A stretch of DNA of 5,722 bases, from positions 1 through 5,722 of the forward strand of contig JALOBF010000104.1 in the NCBI GenBank assembly GCA_023228385.1. The letters run 5' to 3'. Of the stretch, positions 1-5,722 are shown one piece after another. Position 1 is the first letter of the stretch. Each line of letters opens with the position of its first letter. The DNA is from Bacilli bacterium. GTDB lineage: Bacteria; Bacillota_I; Bacilli_A; ML615J-28; CAG-698. The notes under the pieces are model-generated. The model saw only the letters and a program-made list of their open reading frames with translations. It was not told the origin of the DNA and ran no database searches. The position numbers were made by a program, and so were the translations under genes.

Positions 1-1604
1 ATAAAAGGCCCTTTTATGCCGGCACTTACTATCCCCCCCAGGGTTTTCATTATCTCTTAAAAAACATCAATAAATTATGGCAAAAAGACAAAGATAAATT
101 AATTATACACGCGAATATTATTGTTGATAAAATGAAAACCGATATTTCTTATCCGGAAAAAATTAATTATTTAGTGGTCGAGGAAGGTTATCTGCAATTA
201 AAGCGCAATTTCGATTCAGAGTATGGTGGTTTTTTTAGTGCACCGAAGTTTCCGATGCCTCATTATCTTTTGTTTTTACTTAAATATTACCAATGTTATA
301 AAAAAGAAGAAGCACTGTATATGGTACAAAAAACTTTGGATGGATTGCGAAGCGGTGGGATTTACGATCAGATTGGTTATGGTTTTTGTCGTTATTCAAC
401 CGATAAAAAGTGGATTGTACCGCATTTTGAAAAAATGCTTTACGATAATGCTATGTTAATGTATGTTTATACAGAAGCTTACAAAACAACAAATGCAGAA
501 AGATATCGGCGGACTTCGTGCGAGATTGCTGATTATTTACTGCGCCGTCTGAAGAACGATAAAGGAGGTTTTTTTACTGCTGAAGATGCTGATTCAGAAG
601 GAGAAGAGGGTAAATACTATCTTTTCTCATACGATGAAATTTGTCAAGTATTAAAAGAAAAAGCTGATATCTTTTGTCGTTACTTTAACATTACTTCGCA
701 AGGAACTTTTGCCGGACTAAACATTCCTTATCTAGTAAAAACTGAAACAAAGCCCGAGGATGAAGACATTATAGCACAATGCTTACAAAAAATATTTAAT
801 TATCGCGAAAAAAGGGTTAAACCGAAAATTGACAATAAAATATTAACTTCATTGAACGGGCTGGTTATCGCTGCTTTTGCGTTAGCGGGAAGGGTATATC
901 AAAACAATTACTATATTAGAGTTTCTGAAGAAACAGTTGATTTTATTATAAAAAACTTAATGCTTAACGGCAAATTATATGCTCGTTATTGTGAAGGAGA
1001 AACAAAATATCAAGCCTATAGCGAAGATTACGCCGCTTTTTTGTTTGGACTTATTGAATTATATCAATCAACATTTAATAAAAAATATCTTGACCTTGCT
1101 GTAGCATTAAATCACACCTTTTTTAAGTATTTTTATGATATAATAAATGGTGGATATTATTTTACTGATTATGAAAATGAAACAATTGTATTTCGTCTTA
1201 AAGAGATATATGATAGAGCAATACCTTCGGCCAATGCTTTTCAAATCTATAACTTGTTTCGGTTGCATTCTTTGACTGACGACATAAAGTCTTTTGAAAT
1301 GGCAGAACAGACATTACGACTTTTTGTTAGTGACATAAAAAAGCATCCAATTGATTGTACTTTTACCTTAATTTCAATTTTAATGCGGTATTTTGGCAGC
1401 ACGGATATTACAGTAAAAGCCGCTGATAATGATAATTTAGATAAGATAATAACTGCTATTAATAATCTTGATTGGCCTTTTATAAACATGAAAGTAATTA
1501 AAGAAAATCGCCCCGTACCGGAGTTTAATGTTTGTCGGAAGGGCATATGTTATCCTCCGATTAACGAACCGAACCAATTAATTGAATTATTAAAGCGCGA
1601 TTAG
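1..1604 (+). CDS. yyaL: YyaL/SPATA20-family thioredoxin-domain protein (DUF255), 5' end outside window
   Basis: The frame is open from the first complete codon (position 3) to the TAG stop at 1602-1604, giving 533 visible residues; the Met at 132 is internal because conserved family sequence lies before it (PFYAGTYYPP, visible residues 3-12, the end of the thioredoxin-like domain). Full family members are roughly 600-700 residues, so about 100-150 N-terminal residues, including the usual Cys-containing thioredoxin motif, lie outside. The rest is the six-hairpin alpha/alpha-barrel region, with family motifs GGFFSAPKFP (75-84), GGIYDQIG (118-125), VPHFEKMLYDNA (139-150), AEDADSEGEEGKYY (from 193), LTSLNGL (281-287), YSEDYAAF (339-346) and a C-terminal CxxxxC (C511, C516). 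The biochemical role of the family is not established; homologues include B. subtilis YyaL and human SPATA20. Some motif positions differ from the family pattern as I recall it: GYGFCRYS where GGGFHRYS is common, and YDRAIPSANA where YDGAxPSGNS is common. Family assignment is very secure; function is unknown. Confidence 0.95.
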   Translation, partial: KRPFYAGTYYPPQGFHYLLKNINKLWQKDKDKLIIHANIIVDKMKTDISYPEKINYLVVEEGYLQLKRNFDSEYGGFFSAPKFPMPHYLLFLLKYYQCYKKEEALYMVQKTLDGLRSGGIYDQIGYGFCRYSTDKKWIVPHFEKMLYDNAMLMYVYTEAYKTTNAERYRRTSCEIADYLLRRLKNDKGGFFTAEDADSEGEEGKYYLFSYDEICQVLKEKADIFCRYFNITSQGTFAGLNIPYLVKTETKPEDEDIIAQCLQKIFNYREKRVKPKIDNKILTSLNGLVIAAFALAGRVYQNNYYIRVSEETVDFIIKNLMLNGKLYARYCEGETKYQAYSEDYAAFLFGLIELYQSTFNKKYLDLAVALNHTFFKYFYDIINGGYYFTDYENETIVFRLKEIYDRAIPSANAFQIYNLFRLHSLTDDIKSFEMAEQTLRLFVSDIKKHPIDCTFTLISILMRYFGSTDITVKAADNDNLDKIITAINNLDWPFINMKVIKENRPVPEFNVCRKGICYPPINEPNQLIELLKRD

Positions 1605-1611
1605 ATATATA
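1582..1611 (+). promoter_or_regulatory. weak candidate promoter for rubredoxin
   Basis: TTGAAT (1582-1587) and TATATA (1606-1611) are separated by 18 bases and lie just upstream of the rubredoxin ribosome binding site. Each box matches the sigma-A consensus at four of six positions. The region is so AT-rich that such matches arise easily by chance, and the 33-base gap after the upstream gene also allows co-transcription. Treat this as a possibility only. Confidence 0.25.
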
Positions 1612-1637
1612 TAAAATATAGTGAAAGGAGAATAAAA

Positions 1638-1796
1638 ATGGATATGTATCGTTGTGAAGGTTGTGAGTATGTATATTATCCTGAAAAAGGCGATCCGACT
1701 CAAGACGTTGCACCGGGGACTCCTTTTGAAGAGTTACCGGAAGATTGGATTTGTCCCGATTGCGGTTTAGGAAAAGAACACTTCTATAAGTTATAA
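1638..1796 (+). CDS. rubredoxin
   Basis: This 52-residue protein is a complete rubredoxin, a small cytoplasmic one-electron carrier with a single iron held by four cysteines. Two knuckles are visible: C6-x2-C9 (YRCEGCEYVY) and C39-x2-C42 (DWICPDCG). Between them is the conserved block GDPTQDVAPGTPFEELP (residues 18-34), and GLGKEHF follows the second pair. Length is typical of the family (about 52-54). The start is set by AAAGGAG at 1624-1630, seven bases before the ATG. It lies 33 bases after the YyaL-family gene and is closed by the terminator at 1804-1834, so it is either the last gene of that transcript or monocistronic. In anaerobes rubredoxins commonly pass electrons to rubrerythrin, superoxide reductase or flavodiiron proteins; none of these partners is in the window, so its partner here is unknown. 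Confidence 0.97.
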   Translation: MDMYRCEGCEYVYYPEKGDPTQDVAPGTPFEELPEDWICPDCGLGKEHFYKL

Positions 1797-1803
1797 AAAG
1801 AGG

Positions 1804-1834
1804 AGCTAATGCGATTACGCATCTGCTTTTTTTT
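1804..1834 (+). terminator. intrinsic terminator after rubredoxin
   Basis: AGC (1804-1806) pairs with GCT (1825-1827) and ATGCG (1809-1813) pairs with CGCAT (1818-1822), with a two-base internal mismatch and an ATTA loop. A run of eight T follows (1827-1834). The purine tract just upstream (1797-1803) can also pair with the T run, mostly A-U and G-U. It begins eight bases after the rubredoxin stop and separates this transcript from the polymerase cluster. Confidence 0.85.
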
Positions 1835-1869
1835 ATAAAAAGAAGTAAAAAAATAGATATAATTTCAAA

Positions 1870-1898
1870 TAGACAATTATATTTTCTTGTGTTAGAAT
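1870..1898 (+). promoter_or_regulatory. extended -10 sigma-A-type promoter of the polymerase-yolD-msrA cluster
   Basis: TAGACA (1870-1875) and TAGAAT (1893-1898) each match the consensus at five of six positions and are 17 bases apart. A TG at 1890-1891, one base before the -10 box, makes it an extended -10 promoter, and the DNA upstream is A/T-tract rich. A start near 1905 would leave a leader of about 28 bases. An imperfect dyad (CTTGTGTTAGAATAAG, 1886-1901; arms CTT/AAG, 10 of 16 positions symmetric) overlaps the -10 box and could be an operator, but may be chance. No Gram-positive LexA/DinR box (CGAAC-N4-GTTCG) is present. Confidence 0.7.
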
Positions 1899-1919
1899 AA
1901 GTTAAATAGCAAGCACTTT

Positions 1920-1924
1920 AGGAG
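1920..1924 (+). promoter_or_regulatory. ribosome binding site that fixes the polymerase start at 1933
   Basis: AGGAG lies eight bases before the ATG at 1933, which is ideal spacing. The in-frame GTG at 1924 overlaps the last G of this AGGAG and has no other binding site before it, so the longer 417-residue reading is unlikely. The ATG start also places the first catalytic Asp at residue 7, as in other Y-family polymerases. Confidence 0.8.
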
Positions 1925-1932
1925 TGGGTTTT

Positions 1933-3177
1933 ATGGTTGTGTTGTGTATTGATTTAAAAAGCTTTTATGCCTCGGTTGAATGTGTACTTCGTGGACTCAA
2001 TCCCTTTACAACTGATTTGGCGGTAGCAGACGAAAGACGCGGCCGCGGTTCAATCGTTTTGGCAGTGACACCGCATTTGAAAAAATCAGGTGTCAGTTCC
2101 CGCTGCCGGCTCTATCAATTGCCGAATAAAGACATTATTGTTGCCAGACCGCAAATGAAGAAATATATTGAATATTCATGTAAAGTGTATGAAATATATT
2201 TACGGTATGTTGCTAAAGAAGATATCCATGTTTATAGTATTGATGAAGCCTTTCTTGATTTAACTCACTATCTAAAATATTACAATGCCGCTCCACTTGA
2301 AATTTGTCAACGAATATTAAAAGATATTTATAATGGAACGGGGCTGACGGCAACTTGCGGCATTGGCGATAATATGTTTTTGGCCAAAGTGGCACTGGAT
2401 TGTTTAGCAAAATATCGGTCGGATAATATCGCATATCTAGACCAGAACTTATTTTATCAGTATATTTGGGATATTCGTCCTCTTAATAATATTTGGGGGA
2501 TTGGGGGCAGGTTGGTCAAGCGTTTAGCGGCTTTGGATATTTATAGTTTGCGCGATTTAGCAAGTACCTCCCCTGAAATACTGGAAAAAGAATTCGGCAT
2601 TCTTGGGCTTGAACTATATCAACACGCCCACGGCAAGGACGCAACCACCGTACGAGCGGCTCGGAGTTATCATCCAAAGAGTAAAACCTTTGGTCACGGT
2701 CAGGTGCTGCTTGAGGATTATAATTATAAGGATATAAGGGTTATTATGGTTGAACTTGCCGCTGAGATTGCGACTGAACTTGTTTTGCGCCGATTGTGTT
2801 GTCAGGAAATTGCCCTCGGCATCGGTTATTCGAAAAAATATGGTGGTGGTTTTTATCGTCAGATGAAGTTGGATAAAAAGACAAATAGTTATAAAACATT
2901 GCTGACTGCATTCGAAAAAATATATGTAAACAATATAAAGGATTTACCGATTAGGAATATCAGCCTGCGCGTCGGTAAATTATCAAATGAAGAATTTATT
3001 CAATCTACCTTATTTACCGATACTCAAAATGAAATCAAAGAGCGCAATCTTTATCGGGCTATTGGTGAAATCCGGGAAAAACACGGTAAAACTGCGGTTC
3101 GTCTTGCCGTTAGTAATACAGAAAAAGCAACATTGGTAAAACGCAGTATTTTAATAGGGGGTCATAATGCCGAATAA
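1933..3177 (+). CDS. yqjW: Y-family translesion DNA polymerase (Gram-positive UvrX/YqjW, UmuC-like)
   Basis: This 414-residue protein is a low-fidelity polymerase that copies past damaged bases. The palm carries the metal-binding acidic residues: D7 (LCIDLKSFYAS) and D104-E105 (VYSIDEAFLDL). Tyr12, in the FYAS motif, occupies the steric-gate position that excludes ribonucleotides. The block CGIGDNMFLAKVALD (142-156) is typical of the family. The thumb has a helix-hairpin-helix near 184-210 (IWGIGGRLVKRL), and the little-finger domain spans about 245-355 with GGGFYRQMKL. QSTLF (357-361) fits the QxxLF sliding-clamp-binding consensus. The C-terminal end ILIGGHNAE resembles the conserved GGHxA ending of the UvrX/YqjW group and separates it from DinB/Pol IV proper. 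All catalytic residues are present, so the enzyme looks functional. It has its own promoter and overlaps yolD by 11 bases. Assignment to UvrX, YqjW or a neighbouring subclade cannot be settled by eye. Confidence 0.96.
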   Translation: MVVLCIDLKSFYASVECVLRGLNPFTTDLAVADERRGRGSIVLAVTPHLKKSGVSSRCRLYQLPNKDIIVARPQMKKYIEYSCKVYEIYLRYVAKEDIHVYSIDEAFLDLTHYLKYYNAAPLEICQRILKDIYNGTGLTATCGIGDNMFLAKVALDCLAKYRSDNIAYLDQNLFYQYIWDIRPLNNIWGIGGRLVKRLAALDIYSLRDLASTSPEILEKEFGILGLELYQHAHGKDATTVRAARSYHPKSKTFGHGQVLLEDYNYKDIRVIMVELAAEIATELVLRRLCCQEIALGIGYSKKYGGGFYRQMKLDKKTNSYKTLLTAFEKIYVNNIKDLPIRNISLRVGKLSNEEFIQSTLFTDTQNEIKERNLYRAIGEIREKHGKTAVRLAVSNTEKATLVKRSILIGGHNAE

Positions 3178-3487
3178 AGAAAGAAAAGGTAAGTGGCAAC
3201 CTTTTGATGCCTTGGAAGGTTACCGCGCTGCCTTGGAAAATACGGAACATCAAAAATATAAAAAACCGAAACCGGAAATAATGCCAGATTCTGTCGAGGA
3301 AATTGATCGAATACTGAAAGAAGCGCTTCAAAATCATAATGAAGTGGATATTGAATATTACTATGATGGGTATTGCTATATGATTTCCGGTAATATTACC
3401 AAAATTGATATAATAAACCGTACTGTTATTGTCAATCAGAAAAAAATCAATCTGGATTTTATTATAAATATTAAAAATAAAAATTAA
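3167..3487 (+). CDS. yolD: YolD-like family protein, partner gene of the Y-family polymerase
   Basis: This 106-residue protein has the YolD-like pattern: an N-terminal GKWQPFDALEGY (8-19; family KWxPFxAL), a variable basic linker, a helix around EEIDRILKEAL (44-54), and a C-terminal beta-rich part containing VDIEYYYDGYCY (60-71) and GNITKIDIINRTVIV. The ATG lies inside the last codons of the polymerase gene (11-base overlap) with its G-rich binding site AGGGGGT (3156-3162) in that gene, so the two are translationally linked. YolD-like genes recur next to UvrX/YqjW-type polymerases in Bacillota. The family has been predicted to play the part UmuD plays for Pol V, but this has not been shown for this protein. 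The family is recognised with confidence; the function is inferred from context. Confidence 0.9.
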   Translation: MPNKERKGKWQPFDALEGYRAALENTEHQKYKKPKPEIMPDSVEEIDRILKEALQNHNEVDIEYYYDGYCYMISGNITKIDIINRTVIVNQKKINLDFIINIKNKN

Positions 3488-3505
3488 CGAAAGGTAATTT
3501 AAAGT

Positions 3506-3997
3506 ATGAAAAGAATAGTAATCGCGGCTGGTTGTTTTTGGGGTGTCGAAGCTTATTTTAAGCGGCTTAAGGGGGTGATTGCTACTAAAGTAGGTTATGT
3601 TAATGGCAATATGGAAAATCCCAAGTATGAAGATTTGCTAAATAAAAAAGCGACCCATGCCGAAGCGTGTGCGATACTATATGATGATGACATTCTTACT
3701 TTTAAAACAATTTTAGAACATATGTTTAGGATTATTGAACCGACCAGTATAAACCGACAAGGAAACGATATCGGTGTTCAATATCGAACGGGAATATATT
3801 ATGTTTCGGATGAAGATAGAATTATAGCCGAAGGTTTTATTGCAGAGAAACAAAAAAATTATCAAAACAATATAACTGTCGAAGTGGCACCGGAAACGGG
3901 CTTTTATCCCGCGGAAAATTATCATCAAGATTATCTTGACAAAAATCCCGATGGATATTGTCATATTGATTTAAATTTGTTGGGAACCGACGAGTAA
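3506..3997 (+). CDS. msrA: peptide methionine (S)-S-oxide reductase MsrA
   Basis: MsrA reduces the S epimer of methionine sulfoxide in proteins and as the free amino acid, normally recharged by thioredoxin. The 163-residue protein is full length for a single-domain MsrA. Visible signatures are the catalytic GCFWG (C10), GYVNG (30-34), THAEA (50-54), IIEPTSINRQGNDIGVQYRTG (start about 77) and the C-terminal FYPAENYHQDYL followed by NPDGYCHIDL. Cysteines are C10, C55 and C152; C152, near the C-terminus, could serve as a resolving cysteine, but this is not certain from sequence. The ATG is the only sensible start, because an in-frame TAA sits at 3500-3502; GAAAGG (3489-3494) is the likely binding site, slightly distant at 11 bases. 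It starts 18 bases after yolD with no terminator or obvious promoter between, so it probably shares the polymerase transcript. No MsrB domain or msrB gene is present here. Confidence 0.97.
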   Translation: MKRIVIAAGCFWGVEAYFKRLKGVIATKVGYVNGNMENPKYEDLLNKKATHAEACAILYDDDILTFKTILEHMFRIIEPTSINRQGNDIGVQYRTGIYYVSDEDRIIAEGFIAEKQKNYQNNITVEVAPETGFYPAENYHQDYLDKNPDGYCHIDLNLLGTDE

Positions 3998-4019
3998 AAT
4001 TAAGCTGTTTAAATTTACT

Positions 4020-4048
4020 ATGACATTGATTTTTTTGTTGACTATAAT
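4020..4048 (+). promoter_or_regulatory. near-consensus sigma-A-type promoter of the amidase lipoprotein
   Basis: ATGACA (4020-4025, five of six) and a perfect TATAAT (4043-4048) are exactly 17 bases apart, with a T-rich spacer. A start near 4055 leaves a leader of about 19 bases containing the binding site AGGAGG (4063-4068). This is the strongest promoter match in the window. No convincing terminator separates it from msrA, so some read-through from the upstream cluster is possible. Confidence 0.75.
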
Positions 4049-4073
4049 AACCTGAGAGTAAGAGGAGGAAAAA

Positions 4074-5722
4074 ATGGAGAAGAGTTTCAATATTTTTAAA
4101 GCGTTTGTAGTTTTTATTATATTATTTATCGGATTATCTGCTTGTAAAAAAGAAAATGACAAAAAAGATAATCCTGAATTAGTTTTAAATAAAAATTTAT
4201 ATCAATTAGAAATTGAGGAAACGGTTGCCATCGATTATACGATAAAAAACTGTAATGAAGAGCTTACAATTAACTTTTCATCCGATCAAGCGGATATTGC
4301 TTCGGTAAATGACTCTGGCCTTATAACTGCTCATAATGAAGGAGAGGCGGTAATCACCGTGACTATTAAGGGATATCCTAATAGCGGCCAGGAAATTACG
4401 GTAAAAGTTTTGGGCTTTTCCTTAACCCTTGAAGGAGAAAATAGTGTTTATGTCGGCGAATCGATTACCTTGGTGGCAACCGATCGTAATAATTCGGAAA
4501 ACATCGTGATTTGGGCGTCGCTAAATCCTAATATCGCCGCTGTAAGCAATGATGGTAAGGTAACGGGTATCGCCGACGGTGTTGCCGTTATTAAAATTTA
4601 TTCAAAGATTACCGATGATACATTGGAAAAAGAAATCACGGTAATTATACCCGACCCAACATCGATTGAAGTCAGTGTCAGAGGGAAGCCGTCGATAACG
4701 GTGCTGAGTGAAATAAGACTCAATCATAAAGTATTGCCGGCCGGCGCTGCGCAAAACGTTACTTGGTATTCATCCGACGAATATATTGCTGCTGTTGACC
4801 AAGAAGGAAAAGTATGGTGTCGCCATTCCGGTGCGGTTGACATTACGGCAAAAACTAAAAATGGAATTGAAGGGATAATAACATTGAATATAACCGTAGA
4901 CCCTATTGCGATAGTAAAAAGTTTTCATGTTCAAAATCCGATAGCTCAATACGTCACCACTTATGGCAATAGCGAAAAAACCGAACTCGTTTATGGCAGC
5001 GTATCGCGATATTTTCCCGGTCCCCTTAATTTAAAAGTCGATATTATTGATATAACTGAAAAAATTGACGGTGAACCCAATCCTTATATAGGAGTTACGG
5101 CGACGCCGGAGATTTTAAATGTTGCTGAACTTAAAACGGTACGTTCCGGAATTTTAAAACCGAAAATAAAAAGCATTATCTACCACGACACCGGAAATAA
5201 CAATTTTGGTGCTAACGCCGTAATGCATGCCAATTTTATGGTCGGCGCCGATAATTTTAATTTTTACCGAGCTCGTTCTTGGCACTATACTGTCGATGAT
5301 CAAGAAGTTATTCAACATTTACCGGACAATGAAATCGCTTGGCAAGGAGACACCTATGAGGCTTACAGCACGACAATCGGCATAGAAACTTGTGTTAATC
5401 AAGCGAGTGATTTATATACAACATGGCATCGAACCGCAAAATTGATGGCTTCGTTGCTTGTAAAATATAATCTTAAAGTGAGTGACATTAAACAGCATTA
5501 TGATTTTAGCCAGAAGAATTGTCCGCAAACATTAAGGAGAAATAACCTATATGCAAATGCTATTTCACTAGTTGAAGCCGAATATTTTGCCCTGCTTGAA
5601 CTAGACGGATATACAATCACCTTTAATTCGAATAATCCTGATTATGTTGATAATTACGGCCGAATTATTAAGCTTGATGTGGCTCCAAAACGGGTTGGTT
5701 ATATGGTTACTGTATCTGATGG
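4074..5722 (+). CDS. lipoprotein with Ig-like (BIG2) modules and N-acetylmuramoyl-L-alanine amidase domain, 3' end outside window
   Basis: The frame is open from the ATG at 4074 (AGGAGG five bases upstream) to the right edge, giving 549 visible residues. Residues 1-24 form a lipoprotein signal: short charged start, hydrophobic stretch 10-21 and lipobox LSAC with Cys24, followed by a Lys/Asp/Asn-rich linker. So the protein is probably tethered to the outer face of the membrane. Three BIG2-like Ig modules follow (about 36-112, 113-192, 195-277). Residues 278-360 match nothing I recognise. Residues about 365-490 are an Amidase_2 domain: YHDTGN with H371, SWHYTVDD (402-409), GIETCVN with E438, and QHYDFSQKNCP with H475, K481 and C483. 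H371, H475 and C483 fit the zinc ligands of T7-lysozyme/PlyL-type amidases (the His-to-Cys spacing of eight matches), and E438 fits the catalytic Glu position. The domain should cut the MurNAc-L-Ala bond of peptidoglycan. From about 505 an atypical Ig-like module begins (FNSNNPDYVDNYGRI, 517-531) and is cut by the window edge. Autolysin or wall-remodelling versus attack on other cells is undecided. Confidence 0.92.
   Translation, partial: MEKSFNIFKAFVVFIILFIGLSACKKENDKKDNPELVLNKNLYQLEIEETVAIDYTIKNCNEELTINFSSDQADIASVNDSGLITAHNEGEAVITVTIKGYPNSGQEITVKVLGFSLTLEGENSVYVGESITLVATDRNNSENIVIWASLNPNIAAVSNDGKVTGIADGVAVIKIYSKITDDTLEKEITVIIPDPTSIEVSVRGKPSITVLSEIRLNHKVLPAGAAQNVTWYSSDEYIAAVDQEGKVWCRHSGAVDITAKTKNGIEGIITLNITVDPIAIVKSFHVQNPIAQYVTTYGNSEKTELVYGSVSRYFPGPLNLKVDIIDITEKIDGEPNPYIGVTATPEILNVAELKTVRSGILKPKIKSIIYHDTGNNNFGANAVMHANFMVGADNFNFYRARSWHYTVDDQEVIQHLPDNEIAWQGDTYEAYSTTIGIETCVNQASDLYTTWHRTAKLMASLLVKYNLKVSDIKQHYDFSQKNCPQTLRRNNLYANAISLVEAEYFALLELDGYTITFNSNNPDYVDNYGRIIKLDVAPKRVGYMVTVSD
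4179..4904 (+). repeat. three tandem BIG2-like Ig modules within the lipoprotein (protein-level repeat)
   Basis: Three diverged units of about 80 residues share the BIG2 pattern of strand, Ser/Asn-rich turn, 'IA-x-V-x-x-x-G-x-V/I' and a closing 'G-x-A-x-I-x-V' strand. Examples are IASVNDSGLITA (75-86), IAAVSNDGKVTGIADG (154-169) and IAAVDQEGKVW (238-248). The middle unit fits best; the third replaces the usual small residues after the Gly-Lys-Val turn with WCRHSG. Similarity is at protein level, and I see no long identical DNA repeats, so the duplications are old. Such modules usually act as spacers or carbohydrate/surface-binding stalks. Confidence 0.8.

Noticed and set aside
1247..1546. 99-codon open frame on the - strand inside the YyaL-family gene
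   Set aside because: It lies wholly antisense to a secure conserved gene, resembles no known family, and has no independent start signals.
1924..1932. GTG start for the polymerase nine bases upstream of the ATG
   Set aside because: The GTG overlaps the AGGAG binding site that is correctly spaced for the ATG at 1933, and the extra three residues are not part of the conserved N-terminus.
2213..2434. 73-codon - strand open frame inside the polymerase gene
   Set aside because: Antisense to the catalytic palm region of a conserved polymerase; no family signature.
3110..3337. 75-codon - strand open frame across the polymerase-yolD junction, hydrophobic in composition
   Set aside because: The hydrophobic, Phe-rich composition is the expected reverse complement of Lys/Glu-rich coding sequence; no good ribosome binding site.
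3998..4036. possible terminator after msrA (weak AT-only hairpin and a later T run at 4030-4036)
   Set aside because: The only pairing is AAATT/AATTT with bulges, there is no GC stem, and the T run is not adjacent to it; the T run is better explained as the promoter spacer.
3971..4162. 63-codon - strand open frame across the msrA-lipoprotein gap, considered as an antitoxin or antisense gene
   Set aside because: It overlaps the lipoprotein signal-peptide region in antisense, has no recognisable motif, and is explained by AT-rich sequence.
1..5722. alternative genetic code with TGA read as Trp, as in Mycoplasma-like hosts
   Set aside because: No in-frame TGA occurs in the coding regions and Trp is TGG throughout; stops are TAA or TAG.

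Overview
The window comes from a low-GC bacterium, most likely a member of the Bacillota (Bacilli or a related lineage). The evidence is strongly AT-rich coding, canonical AGGAGG-type ribosome binding sites, near-consensus sigma-A-type promoters, the Gram-positive Y-family polymerase/YolD gene pair, and a lipobox signal peptide. UGG encodes Trp and no in-frame TGA occurs, so the standard bacterial code (not the Mycoplasma code) is in use. A rubredoxin gene fits an anaerobe or microaerophile. All recognised genes lie on the + strand; I see no mobile element, CRISPR array, tRNA or rRNA.

Layout. (1) Positions 1-1604 hold the 3' part of a YyaL/SPATA20-type gene (DUF255: thioredoxin-like N-terminus plus a six-hairpin alpha/alpha barrel). 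The reading frame is open to the left edge, so the Met at 132 is internal. (2) A 52-residue rubredoxin follows at 1638-1796, closed by an intrinsic terminator at 1804-1834. (3) An extended -10 promoter at 1870-1898 drives a compact cluster: a Y-family translesion DNA polymerase of the Gram-positive UvrX/YqjW type (1933-3177), a YolD-like protein overlapping it by 11 bases (3167-3487), and, 18 bases later, peptide methionine sulfoxide reductase MsrA (3506-3997). (4) A near-consensus promoter at 4020-4048 precedes a large lipoprotein gene (4074 to beyond the right edge). It has a lipobox, three BIG2-like Ig modules, a zinc-dependent N-acetylmuramoyl-L-alanine amidase (Amidase_2) domain and the start of a further Ig-like module.

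How the genes may work together. The first five genes share a loose theme of redox and damage tolerance: thioredoxin-like protein, rubredoxin, translesion polymerase with its YolD partner, and repair of oxidised methionine. The polymerase-yolD-msrA spacing suggests one transcript, which would couple DNA damage tolerance to protein oxidation repair. This functional link is inference. The amidase lipoprotein has its own promoter and looks like a separate cell-envelope function.

I do not see an obviously new defence or mobile system. The points most worth a second look are the msrA linkage to the polymerase cassette, the absence of a recognisable LexA box there, and the domain order of the lipoprotein, including an unassigned stretch between its Ig modules and its amidase.
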